DNA from: Streptomyces sp. cf386
GTDB taxonomy: Bacteria; Actinomycetota; Actinomycetes; Streptomycetales; Streptomycetaceae
Length of the DNA stretch: 64,000 nucleotides
Direction: 5' to 3'
NCBI RefSeq assembly: GCF_900103585.1
Contig: NZ_FNHV01000010.1
Coordinates: forward strand, 266,607-330,606
Below the pieces are notes generated by a model. It ran no database searches, had not been told where the DNA came from, and saw nothing but the letters and a program-made list of their open reading frames with translations. The position numbers and the translations under genes are program-made. Each line of letters begins with the position of its first letter. Position 1 is the first letter of the stretch. This document shows, in pieces, positions 26,601 through 34,860 of the stretch.

Positions 26601-27932
26601 TCATGCCCCCGGCCCCCTGTGGTCCTCGGGCCCCCGTGGCCCGGGCACGCGTGGGCCGCCGAGCAGTTCGGCGGCGGCGTGCTGGTAGCGCAGGACGGCC
26701 TGTTCGGCGACGCGCAGGTCGCAGGGGGCGCTCCACAGCATGCGGCGGGCCGCGTCGTAGCGCTCGATGAGGAACGGGTCCTCCGCGAGGCCGTGCCGGG
26801 CGACCTTCGCCTTGTACGCGTCGAGGCGGCCGCGCAGCTCGGCGCGGACCGCCAGGGGTGCGGTGACCGCGGTCAACGACTCGCGGGCGCGCAGCAGTTC
26901 GTCGTCCGCCTTCTGCTCCAGGCTCTCCAGGAGCGGGGACAGGCGGTGCCACTGGGCGTGTCTGCGGTACTCGGCGGCCGTCGCCAGCTGCTCCTGCAGC
27001 ACGGTCGGCGGGCCGCTGACGACCGGAACCTCCGTGGCGGCGATCTTCGCCAGTACCTCGCCGCGCGCGGTGCGGGCTTCGGCGAGCGTACGGTCCGCGC
27101 GGGACAGCACGTCACGCAGCTTGACCAGACGCTGTTCGGCATCCTGGCGGACCGTCAGTACAGCGTCGATCTCACGGCGTACGTCCTCCAGGGCGCGCGC
27201 CTCACGGTCGTAGACCGTGGTGTCCGGCTTGCCGCCGCCCGGTGCCGAACTCCCATGTGTGGGAAGCCAGTACGCGAGCGGGTCGGAGACCACCTCGGCG
27301 CGCAGGTTGGTGAGCGTGCGCGTGATGCGCTCCAGGTCGTCGCCCGCCGGGTGCTCGCCGGGGCGTACCCCGACGGAGTGCGCGAGCCGGCGGGTGCGCT
27401 GGAGCTCTGCGGCCAGTAAATCGATCCGGGCGGGCAGCGCCGACCAGACCGCGTCGGCGGCGACGACCATGTCCAGCGACGTCGCGTACAGCTCGTTCAT
27501 CCGGTCCACCAGGGTGACCAGCGTGAACTGTTCACTGAGCTTGCTCGAACCGCCCTGCAGCGTCGGGGCGTTGGCCGTCGCGGACGCCGAGCCCGCCACC
27601 GTCACCGACTCGCCGCGCAGCAGCTCCGTCAGCTCCACCAGGTCCTCGCGGCTGGACCAGCGGCGGCGGGAACGGATGTCACGGGCGGAGCGCAACGCGT
27701 CCGTGTACGCGTCGAAATACGCCCACAGCAGCGTGATCGACGCGTCCGCGGTCGTCCAGCGCTCCTTGGTGATGCCCGTCAGCTCGGCGCCTTCGAGAAG
27801 TCTGCGGCCCGCGTGGTCCTGCAGGGCGAGGAGCGAGGTCTCGATCGCCTCGTGCTCCGCGCCGAGCCGCGCCAGCGCACGGTCCACCTCGTCCCGGTCC
27901 ATCACCGGCCCGGCGGGGTCCGTGACGCCCAT
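26601..27932 (-). CDS. coiled-coil protein of the pknG operon (TTA codon)
   Basis: This 443-residue, mostly helical soluble protein contains long Arg/Glu/Leu/Ala heptad-like stretches, for example EARALEDVRREIDAVL and following. There is no signal peptide, no membrane segment and no family I recognise. Leu172 is encoded by TTA (27417-27419), the only TTA seen in this operon, so bldA could gate its translation during development. It is placed between glnH-like and pknG; the gap to pknG is 22 bp. ATG 27932 has AGAGGTGA upstream. It may be an adaptor between the membrane sensor and the kinase (inference from position). Confidence 0.82.
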   Translation of the reverse strand: MGVTDPAGPVMDRDEVDRALARLGAEHEAIETSLLALQDHAGRRLLEGAELTGITKERWTTADASITLLWAYFDAYTDALRSARDIRSRRRWSSREDLVELTELLRGESVTVAGSASATANAPTLQGGSSKLSEQFTLVTLVDRMNELYATSLDMVVAADAVWSALPARIDLLAAELQRTRRLAHSVGVRPGEHPAGDDLERITRTLTNLRAEVVSDPLAYWLPTHGSSAPGGGKPDTTVYDREARALEDVRREIDAVLTVRQDAEQRLVKLRDVLSRADRTLAEARTARGEVLAKIAATEVPVVSGPPTVLQEQLATAAEYRRHAQWHRLSPLLESLEQKADDELLRARESLTAVTAPLAVRAELRGRLDAYKAKVARHGLAEDPFLIERYDAARRMLWSAPCDLRVAEQAVLRYQHAAAELLGGPRVPGPRGPEDHRGPGA

Positions 27933-28011
27933 CGATCACCTCTCGCTGCGTTGTGGTCCGTTGTGTCGTGGTCCGCTGTGTTACGTCGTACGTCCGTCAG
28001 TTGATGGTCCG

Positions 28012-29118
28012 TCACTTGTACCCGGCTTCGGGAGGAGTCGCCGACGCCGACTTCTTGTCGCCCTGGTCCATGGTCGGGTGCAGCCACTTCTCGTACGACG
28101 TCTCCCAGCCGCCGTCCTCGATGTAGTTCTCCAGAGTCCGGTTGACCTGGCGTACCAGATCGTCGGAGCCCAGTTTCATCGCCACGCCGTAGTACTCGTC
28201 GGTGAACAGGCCGCCCTTCAGTTCGACGGTGGGGTCCTGCGCGGCCTGACTGGCGGCGAGCGCGCCGTCGGTCACCACCGCGTCGACCTCGCCGAGCTGC
28301 AACTTCACCAGGCAGTCGAGCTGGTTGGGGACGGTGGTCCTGATGTCGGTGGAGTCCGGAAGGTCGCCGGACTTCCTGCCCGCTTCCAGGTTGTCGTACG
28401 CCGTGGAGCCCTCGGCCGAGCACACCTTCTTCTCGGCCAGGGTCTTGTCGAACCCGGTGATCGCCGAGGTCTTGGGCGCCAGGACCTGCTGGCCGGTCAC
28501 GAAGTAGGGCGCGGAGAACGCGACTTGCCCGATGCGGTCGCAGTTGATCGTCATGGTGCGGACCACCATGTCGACCTCGCCCTTCTGGATCGCCTCGATA
28601 CGGCGGCTGGTCGGGATGGCCTTGAACTGGACCGCGTCGCGGTCGCCGAGGATGTCCTCGGCGATCCGGTGGACCAGGTCGATGTCGAAGCCCTCCAGCT
28701 CACCGGCGGGGTTGTTCGGATCGAGGTAGCCCCAGCGGTAGCTGTTGGTGTCGACGCCGACGATCAGACGGCGGTCCTTGCGATCCTTGATCGCGTCCAG
28801 CGTCGGCGTCTTGCCGTCGCCGCCGGACGGCGACAGGCTCTGGTCCTGCGGGTTCTCGCAGTCCTCCGCCTTCGCCTGGCTGACGTGGGCGACGCCCTGG
28901 CCTCCGGTGGCCGGGCCGCCGTCGTGGCCCGGCGGCTGGGTGAGGGGCAGCAGCAGCGCGAACGTCACCGCCAGGGCGCAAAGGGCCGCCATCGCGCCCA
29001 CGCCGCCCCAGCCGCGCAGGCCGGCCCGCAGACGCCGCCATGGGCCTGCCGCGGTTCGGCCTGCCGCGGTCCGGAGACCGGCCGAGGCGTCCGCGTTCGT
29101 CGTGCCGCGTGCGTTCAT
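28012..29118 (-). CDS. glnH: membrane-anchored glutamate-type solute-binding protein (GlnH-like)
   Basis: The protein has 368 residues. A TM helix near 40-62 (MAALCALAVTFALLLPL) is followed by a periplasmic-binding-protein family 3 domain (about 105-350). Motifs include LIVGVDTNSYRWGY, GFDIDLVHRIAEDILG, MVVRTMTINCDRIGQVAFSAPY and AVVTDGALAA. In mycobacteria GlnH binds amino acids and signals through GlnX to PknG. No lipobox is evident, unlike mycobacterial GlnH, so anchoring is by the helix. ATG 29118 with AGAGGGGG upstream is preferred to the in-frame GTG at 29136, which overlaps the glnX stop. No transporter permease or ATPase is nearby, which supports a sensing role. Confidence 0.82.
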   Translation of the reverse strand: MNARGTTNADASAGLRTAAGRTAAGPWRRLRAGLRGWGGVGAMAALCALAVTFALLLPLTQPPGHDGGPATGGQGVAHVSQAKAEDCENPQDQSLSPSGGDGKTPTLDAIKDRKDRRLIVGVDTNSYRWGYLDPNNPAGELEGFDIDLVHRIAEDILGDRDAVQFKAIPTSRRIEAIQKGEVDMVVRTMTINCDRIGQVAFSAPYFVTGQQVLAPKTSAITGFDKTLAEKKVCSAEGSTAYDNLEAGRKSGDLPDSTDIRTTVPNQLDCLVKLQLGEVDAVVTDGALAASQAAQDPTVELKGGLFTDEYYGVAMKLGSDDLVRQVNRTLENYIEDGGWETSYEKWLHPTMDQGDKKSASATPPEAGYK

Positions 29119-29132
29119 CGTCGTGCCCCCTC

Positions 29133-30602
29133 TCACCGGTACTCCGACAGTCGGCGGCCGATGCCGAGGACCGCTCCGGTCGCGCCCAGGACCGCGAGGA
29201 CCGCGGCGCCGGTCGGGAGGCCGGTCAGCGAGTCACGGCCGTCGCTCGCGGCCTGCTTGAACTCGTTCTGTTCGTGGGTGAGCGCCGTCGCCAGGGCCTT
29301 GTCGACGTTGTCGAAGCACACGCTCGTCGGCTCCTCGGCGGCGCCGATGACGCGGTCGCGGGCCGCCTGGTAGTTGCCGGAGTTGTTGTCGTCGCGGGCG
29401 AGGTTGTGGCGGTCCTTCCAGATCTTCATGAAGCCGTTCGCGTCCTGGACCGGCTTCTTGCCGGCCGAGTCGTCCGCGAGGCCCTCGGCTTGGTCCAGGG
29501 CCTTGCCCAGCTGGTCGATCTGCTGGTCGTAGCCCCATTCGTACGCGTCCACGACCGTGTCGTCGGCGAGCGTCTTGGTGTCCGCGCCCCTGCGGACCAG
29601 GTTCAGGTTCTCGTCGCTGCGGGCGGTCAGGGAGGCGATGCGGGCCTCGTGCAGCACGTTCAGTGAGCGGACGCCGTGGTCGTAGGAGTCGTCCAGGCCC
29701 GCCCGGGCCACCGTGTGGCTCACGGCGAGCCACAGCAGGACCACGGTTGCGGCGGCTGTGGCGGTGACGAGGCCGTGGTTGAGGACCCTGTTCGTACGCT
29801 GGTAGTTGCGGCGCTGGGCCCAGGCGAGGGTGGCCAGGGCGAGGACGCCGAGGCCGGCCGCCGCCCAGGGGAAGGACTTGGCGTCCGCGTAGTCGGAGCG
29901 CAGGCGCTGGTTCTCCGTCTGGTAGAGCCTTTCGGCCGACGGCAGCATCTTCTGCTGCATCATCTCGTTCGCCGCGCGCAGGTACGCACCGCCCACGGGA
30001 TAGCCCTGGCGGTTGTTGGCCCTCGCGGTCTCGACCAGGCCCTTGTACTCCGGCAGGAGCCTGCTGAGTTCGGCGATCGTGTTCGCCGAGGGGGAGCCCG
30101 GGTCGGAGTTGGCGGCGGCCGTGACGAGCTTGGCGGCGGCCGTACGGATGTCCTTCTCGTAGCCCTCGCGCATCGCGGGCTTCTCCTGCAGGCCGGCGAG
30201 GTAGCCGCTGGCCGCCGCGGTGTTGGCGTCCGCCAGGGAGCGGTAGATGTCGGCCGCGTCGGAGCTGAGGGGCTGGCTGCGGTTGAGGACGTCGTCGGCC
30301 GCGGCGGACCGGTCGGTCATCTGCCAGGCGGCCACGGCACCGAAGGCGACGACGCAGAGGGCGAGCAGGGCGCCGATGATGCGGAGGCGGCCGGGTTCGG
30401 TGGTGGCGGCTGCCTGGAGTTGGTCGAAGCCCTCGGCGAAGGCGGTGCGGCGTGCCTGCGACGGTTGAGCGGGGGGAAGGGGCCGGCCGGCGCCGCTGTG
30501 CTGTTCGGGCAGGCCCGGCTGCGGCGGTACGGACGGCATCGTGGGCGCGCCGGGCGCCGGGCCGGGTTCCGGTGGCGCGCTGCTCTTCGGCGTCTGTGTC
30601 AC
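29133..30602 (-). CDS. glnX: GlnX-like membrane sensor protein
   Basis: The 489-residue protein has four predicted membrane segments: about 75-97 (ALLALCVVAFGAVAAW), 245-263, 275-300 and a C-terminal one around 462-482. Two long helical extracellular regions lie between them. This matches the mycobacterial GlnX topology. GlnX relays the state of GlnH to the kinase PknG. The N-terminus is Pro-rich and cytoplasmic. The GTG at 30602 has GGGGGAGG at 7 nt and is the first gene of the operon. Its TGA overlaps an in-frame GTG of glnH. Confidence 0.8.
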   Translation of the reverse strand: MTQTPKSSAPPEPGPAPGAPTMPSVPPQPGLPEQHSGAGRPLPPAQPSQARRTAFAEGFDQLQAAATTEPGRLRIIGALLALCVVAFGAVAAWQMTDRSAAADDVLNRSQPLSSDAADIYRSLADANTAAASGYLAGLQEKPAMREGYEKDIRTAAAKLVTAAANSDPGSPSANTIAELSRLLPEYKGLVETARANNRQGYPVGGAYLRAANEMMQQKMLPSAERLYQTENQRLRSDYADAKSFPWAAAGLGVLALATLAWAQRRNYQRTNRVLNHGLVTATAAATVVLLWLAVSHTVARAGLDDSYDHGVRSLNVLHEARIASLTARSDENLNLVRRGADTKTLADDTVVDAYEWGYDQQIDQLGKALDQAEGLADDSAGKKPVQDANGFMKIWKDRHNLARDDNNSGNYQAARDRVIGAAEEPTSVCFDNVDKALATALTHEQNEFKQAASDGRDSLTGLPTGAAVLAVLGATGAVLGIGRRLSEYR

Positions 30603-30715
30603 TGCTGACCTCCCCCGTGGTCATCCGTCGCCGCAAGTATCGCTGGCGGGACTGACATCCGCACCGGCCTTCACTGGATCTTGATCGGATCGCAGTGGAT
30701 TGCCTGCCGGCGGCT

Positions 30716-30742
30716 GGGCAGGGTCCCGTACCACCCCTGCCC
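30716..30742 (-). terminator. terminator of the csn operon
   Basis: An 8-bp perfect stem, GGGCAGGG / CCCTGCCC, with an 11-nt loop lies 42-68 bp past the csnK stop, before the glnX promoter region. Confidence 0.55.
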
Positions 30743-30783
30743 ATGAACACGCGGTGGGAATCAGTTCGGTTGCGGACCGGTGC

Positions 30784-31749
30784 TCAGGATTCGAAGTGGC
30801 CGCGTACCCGCTCCTGTACCTCCGCCCCCGCCCCCACCGCGTCCAGCCCCAACAGCGCGGCCCCCAGTACCGGGCTCGTCGTGACCACCTGCGGTACCGC
30901 CTTGGGGGCGCGGGACGTGAGGAGGTCGCGGATTCCGTCGGTCAGCTGGGGGTGCTGGGCTGCCAGGACGCCGCCGCCCAGCAGGACCGGTGTCTCCTCC
31001 TCCAGGAGGTCCAGGCGGGTCAGGGCCACCGTGGCCATGGTCACCACCTCGTCGGCCAGGCGGTCCACGATGGCGCGGGCCACGGGGTCGCCGGTCGTCG
31101 CCGTGGCGAACAGGACCGGGGTCAGTTCGTGACGGCGGGCGTCGGGGATGTCCTCCAGGTGCAGGGCCTCGATCAGGGCGTACATGGTGGGCAGGCCGAA
31201 GTGGGCGGGGAGGGTGCGGGCCAGCGCCGTGGACGCTCCGCGGCCGTCCTCCGCGCGGGCCGCGTGCCACAGGGCCTCCTCCGCCAGGCCCCAACCGCCG
31301 CCCCAGTCGCCGGAGATACGGCCCAGCGCGGGGAAGCGGGCCGTACGGCCGTCGGGGCGCATGCCCACGCAGTTGATGCCGGCGCCGCAGACCACGGCTA
31401 CGCCGCGGGGTTCCGGCACCCCGGCGCGGAGGATGGCGAAGGTGTCGTTGCGGACCTCGACGGTCGTGCCCCACGCGCGTGCGTGCAGCGCGGTCGCCAG
31501 GGTCTCCTCCTCCACCGGGAGGTCGGCGTTGGCCAGACAGGCCGAGACGTGGTCGGCGGAGGTCACCCCTGCCGCGGTGAAGGCTCTTTCCACCGCCTCG
31601 GCGAGGGTGTCGACCGCCGTCCGCACACCTACCGTCGGCGGACGGAATCCGCCGCCGCGGGCGGTGGCCAGGACGGTTCCGTCGGCTGCCACCACCGCCA
31701 CGTCGGTCTTGCTGTTGCCCGCGTCGACAGCGAGGACACGTGCGGTCAT
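30784..31749 (-). CDS. csnK: BadF/BadG-family amino-sugar kinase, CsnK
   Basis: This 321-residue actin-fold sugar kinase has phosphate-1 motif VDAGNSKTDVAV (8-19), GAGINC and RISGDWGGGWGLAEEAL, typical of BadF/BadG/N-acetylglucosamine kinases. It should phosphorylate glucosamine or its N-acetyl form with ATP in the cytoplasm. It is the last gene of the csn operon; its ATGA overlaps the csnH stop. In Streptomyces the csnR-K cluster has exactly this gene order and imports and degrades chitosan oligosaccharides. Confidence 0.85.
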   Translation of the reverse strand: MTARVLAVDAGNSKTDVAVVAADGTVLATARGGGFRPPTVGVRTAVDTLAEAVERAFTAAGVTSADHVSACLANADLPVEEETLATALHARAWGTTVEVRNDTFAILRAGVPEPRGVAVVCGAGINCVGMRPDGRTARFPALGRISGDWGGGWGLAEEALWHAARAEDGRGASTALARTLPAHFGLPTMYALIEALHLEDIPDARRHELTPVLFATATTGDPVARAIVDRLADEVVTMATVALTRLDLLEEETPVLLGGGVLAAQHPQLTDGIRDLLTSRAPKAVPQVVTTSPVLGAALLGLDAVGAGAEVQERVRGHFES

Positions 31750-33011
31750 GCCCACGCGAGATGCTCCTGGTTGTGTGCGATCAGTCGGTCGGTGAGGGTG
31801 TCGGCGTAGGTGTACTGGCCGACGAGGGGGTGCGCGAGGAGTGCCCGGAACACCCGGTCGCGACCGCCGCGCAGCGCCGCGTCCAGGGCCAGGTCCTCGT
31901 AGGCCGTGACGTTCGCCATCAGGCCCGCGTACAGGGGGTCCAGGGTGGGCACGGGCAGCGGGGCCGGGCCCGTGGGGCCGACCGCCGCCTGTACCTCGAT
32001 CACCGCGTCGTCGGGGAGGAACGGCAGCGTTCCGTTGTTGTACGTGTTCACCACCTGGTGAGGGCTGCCGGCGCCGCTCAGCAGCGCCGCCGCCAGGTCC
32101 ACCGCGGCCTCCGAGTAGTACGCGCCGCCTCGCTTGGAGAGCAGTTCCGGCTTCTCGTCGAGGGCCGGGTCGGCGTACAGGTCCAGCAACTGCCGTTCCA
32201 TCGCCGCTACTTCCGCGGCGCGTGACGGTTTGGTGCGCAGTTCCCCCACCACCTCGTCGTGGGCGTAGTAGTAGCGCAGGTAGTACGACGGGACCACGGC
32301 CAGCCGGTCGAGGAGGGTGCGCGGGAGGTGCAGGTCCGCGGCGATGGTGTCGGCATGGTCGGCCAGCAGCTTCGGCAGGACGTTCTCGCCCTCGGGGCCG
32401 CCCAGGCGTACCCCGGTCTCCCAGGTGAGGTGGTTGAGGCCCACGTGGTCGAGGTGGACCTCGGCGGGGGTGACGCCCAGCATGGCCGCGAACTTGCGCT
32501 GGAAGCCGATCGCCACATTGCACAGGCCGACCGCCTTGTGGCCCTCCTGGAGCAGGGCCCGGGTCACGATGCCGACCGGGTTGGTGAAGTCGATGATCCA
32601 GGCGGTGGGGTTGGTGCGCCGGACCCGGTCCGCGATGTCGAGGACGACGGGGACCGTGCGCAGGGCCTTCGCGAGGCCGCCGGCGCCCGTCGTCTCCTGG
32701 CCCACGCAGCCGCAGTCCAGGGGCCACGTCTCGTCCTGTTGGCGGGCCGCCTGGCCGCCGACGCGGAGTTGGAGGAGGACCGCGTCGGCGCCGTCCACCG
32801 CCTCGTCCAGGTCCGTGGTGGTGGTGATGGTGCCGGTGTGGCCCTGGCGGGCGAAGATGCGGCGGGCCAGGGCGCCGATCAGTTCCAGACGGTCCGTCGC
32901 CGGGTCCATCAGGACCAGTTCCTCGATGGGGAGGGTGTCCCGGAGGCGGGCGAAGCCGTCGATGAGTTCGGGGGTGTAGGTCGAGCCTCCGCCGACCACG
33001 GTGAGTTTCAT
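31746..33011 (-). CDS. csnH: family 4 glycoside hydrolase, CsnH
   Basis: This 421-residue GH4 enzyme has an N-terminal NAD+ site GGGSTYTPELIDG (7-19), QLRVGG, the metal-binding Cys in LCNVAIGFQRK and HVGLNHLTW. GH4 enzymes cleave by an NAD+- and Mn2+-dependent oxidation/elimination mechanism, often on phosphorylated disaccharides. In the csn context the substrate is probably an imported chitosan disaccharide, perhaps phosphorylated. It starts 7 bp after csnG and overlaps csnK by 4 bp. The full catalytic set appears intact. Confidence 0.87.
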   Translation of the reverse strand: MKLTVVGGGSTYTPELIDGFARLRDTLPIEELVLMDPATDRLELIGALARRIFARQGHTGTITTTTDLDEAVDGADAVLLQLRVGGQAARQQDETWPLDCGCVGQETTGAGGLAKALRTVPVVLDIADRVRRTNPTAWIIDFTNPVGIVTRALLQEGHKAVGLCNVAIGFQRKFAAMLGVTPAEVHLDHVGLNHLTWETGVRLGGPEGENVLPKLLADHADTIAADLHLPRTLLDRLAVVPSYYLRYYYAHDEVVGELRTKPSRAAEVAAMERQLLDLYADPALDEKPELLSKRGGAYYSEAAVDLAAALLSGAGSPHQVVNTYNNGTLPFLPDDAVIEVQAAVGPTGPAPLPVPTLDPLYAGLMANVTAYEDLALDAALRGGRDRVFRALLAHPLVGQYTYADTLTDRLIAHNQEHLAWA

Positions 33012-33018
33012 TGGTTGT

Positions 33019-33909
33019 TCAACCCTTTACTCCGGTGAGTGTGACGCCCTCTACGAACGCCTTCTGGGCGAAGAAGAACACGACGATCACGGGGGCCATG
33101 ACCAGCACGGTCGCGGCCATGGTCAGGTTCCAGTCGGTGTGGTGGGCGCCCTTGAACGACTCCAGGCCGTAGGAGAGGGTCCAGGCGCCCGGGTTCTCGG
33201 ACGCGTAGATCTGCGGGCCGAAGTAGTCGTTCCACGCGTAGAAGAACTGGAACAGGGCCACTGCGGCTATGCCCGGTTTGGCCATCGGGAGGACGACCTT
33301 CAGCAGCGTGCGCAGTTCGCCGCAGCCGTCCACCCGCGCCGCGTCCAGGTACTCGTTCGGGATCGTCGTCAGGAACTGGCGCAGGAGGAAGATCGAGAAC
33401 GCGTCCCCGAACGCCATCGGGATGATCAGGGGCCAGAGGGTTCCCGAGAGGTCCAGTTGCTTCGCCCAGAACAGGTACATCGGGATGATGATCACCTGCG
33501 GCGGCAGCATCATCATGGAGATGACCAGCATCAGTGACAGGTTTCGGCCACGGAAGCGGAACTTGGCGAGCGCGTACGCCACCGGGACCGACGACACCAC
33601 GGTGAGGACCGTGCCCAGGCCGGCGTAGATCAGCGTGTTCTTCCACCAGGTCAGAAAGCCCGGCGTGTCGAAGACCTTGGTGTAGTTGCCCCACTCCCAG
33701 GTGTCCGGGACGAGGTCGCGGGTGAGTGCCTGCTGGTCGCTCATCAGCGAGGTCAGGACGACGAAGACGAAGGGCAGGGTGAAGAAGAGCGCGGCCGCGA
33801 TGCCGAGGGAGTGGATCGCTATCCATTCCAGGAGTGCCCTGCGGCGGGCCGTGCGCTCGGCGACTGTTGGGGTTCCCAACTGAACCGGCTTGTCCAGCAC
33901 TTGGGTCAT
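33019..33909 (-). CDS. csnG: sugar ABC transporter permease, CsnG (MalG type)
   Basis: This 296-residue carbohydrate ABC permease has six predicted helices and the cytoplasmic EAA loop EYLDAARVDGCGELRTLLKVVLPMAKPGI, through which it contacts the ATPase. It pairs with CsnF; its ATG is 2 nt past the csnF stop. No ATPase gene is present in the operon. Streptomyces sugar importers of this kind share the multi-operon ATPase MsiK (established), which must be encoded elsewhere. Confidence 0.9.
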   Translation of the reverse strand: MTQVLDKPVQLGTPTVAERTARRRALLEWIAIHSLGIAAALFFTLPFVFVVLTSLMSDQQALTRDLVPDTWEWGNYTKVFDTPGFLTWWKNTLIYAGLGTVLTVVSSVPVAYALAKFRFRGRNLSLMLVISMMMLPPQVIIIPMYLFWAKQLDLSGTLWPLIIPMAFGDAFSIFLLRQFLTTIPNEYLDAARVDGCGELRTLLKVVLPMAKPGIAAVALFQFFYAWNDYFGPQIYASENPGAWTLSYGLESFKGAHHTDWNLTMAATVLVMAPVIVVFFFAQKAFVEGVTLTGVKG

Positions 33910-33911
33910 GG

Positions 33912-34853
33912 TCAGTCACCTGCCTGGATGAGTCCGCCCCGGCGCCGCATCAGCAGCGCGGTGAACGCCATGGCGAGGGCGAACAGGACGAGCGCGACCA
34001 CGCACGCCGAGCCGTAGTCGAAGCGCTGGAAGCCGAGGTTGTAGACGAGCTGGGGGAGGGTCAGCGTGGACTTGTCCGGGTAGCCGGGCTCGAACTGCTG
34101 GCCGGATCCGCCGATGATGCCGGAGGCGACCTTCCCGGCCACCAGCGGCTGTGTGTAGTACTGCATCGTCTGGATCACGCCCGTGACGACGGCGAACATC
34201 ACGATCGGCGAGATGTTCGGCAGGGTCACGTACCGGAACCGCTGCCAGGCCGACGTGCCGTCCAGCTCCGCGGCCTCGTACTGCTCCTTCGGTACGTCGA
34301 GCAGCGCGGCCATGAAGATGACCATGAGGTCGCCCACGCCCCACAGCGCGAGCGCGGTGAGGGCCGGCTTGGACCAGGTGGGGTCCGTGAACCAGCCGGG
34401 GGTCGGCAGGCCCAGGCTGTCGAGGACCGAGTTGACCGGGCCGGTGCCGGGGTTGAGGAGGAAGACGAAGGCGAGGGTCGCGGCGACCGGCGGGGCGAGG
34501 TAGGGCAGGTAGAAGAGGGTGCGGAAGACGCCCGTACCGGTCTTGATCTTCGTGATGAGCAGGCCGATGCCCAGGCCGAACACCACCCGGCAGGTCACCA
34601 TCACCAGCACCAGCCAGAGCGTGTTGCGCAGCGCCGGCCAGAACAGCGGGTAGTCGTTGAAGACGTAGGCCCAGTTGCCCAGGCCGCGGAAGACCGGTGT
34701 GCCGAAGCCGTCGTACTTCATGAACGAGAAGTACACGGTGGACACCAGCGGATAGGCGAAGAAGACGCCGAACCCGATGAGCCACGGTGACAGGAAGGCC
34801 ACCGTCCGAAGCGCCGACCTGCGGCGCTTCGCGCGGAGAGTGTGCGTGGTCAT
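33912..34853 (-). CDS. csnF: sugar ABC transporter permease, CsnF (MalF type)
   Basis: This 313-residue permease has six predicted helices and the EAA loop EQYEAAELDGTSAWQRFRYVTLPNISPIV. With CsnG it forms the membrane channel for chitosan oligosaccharides delivered by CsnE. It starts 7 bp after the csnE stop and ends 2 bp before csnG. Confidence 0.9.
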   Translation of the reverse strand: MTTHTLRAKRRRSALRTVAFLSPWLIGFGVFFAYPLVSTVYFSFMKYDGFGTPVFRGLGNWAYVFNDYPLFWPALRNTLWLVLVMVTCRVVFGLGIGLLITKIKTGTGVFRTLFYLPYLAPPVAATLAFVFLLNPGTGPVNSVLDSLGLPTPGWFTDPTWSKPALTALALWGVGDLMVIFMAALLDVPKEQYEAAELDGTSAWQRFRYVTLPNISPIVMFAVVTGVIQTMQYYTQPLVAGKVASGIIGGSGQQFEPGYPDKSTLTLPQLVYNLGFQRFDYGSACVVALVLFALAMAFTALLMRRRGGLIQAGD

Positions 34854-34860
34854 CGGGGCG

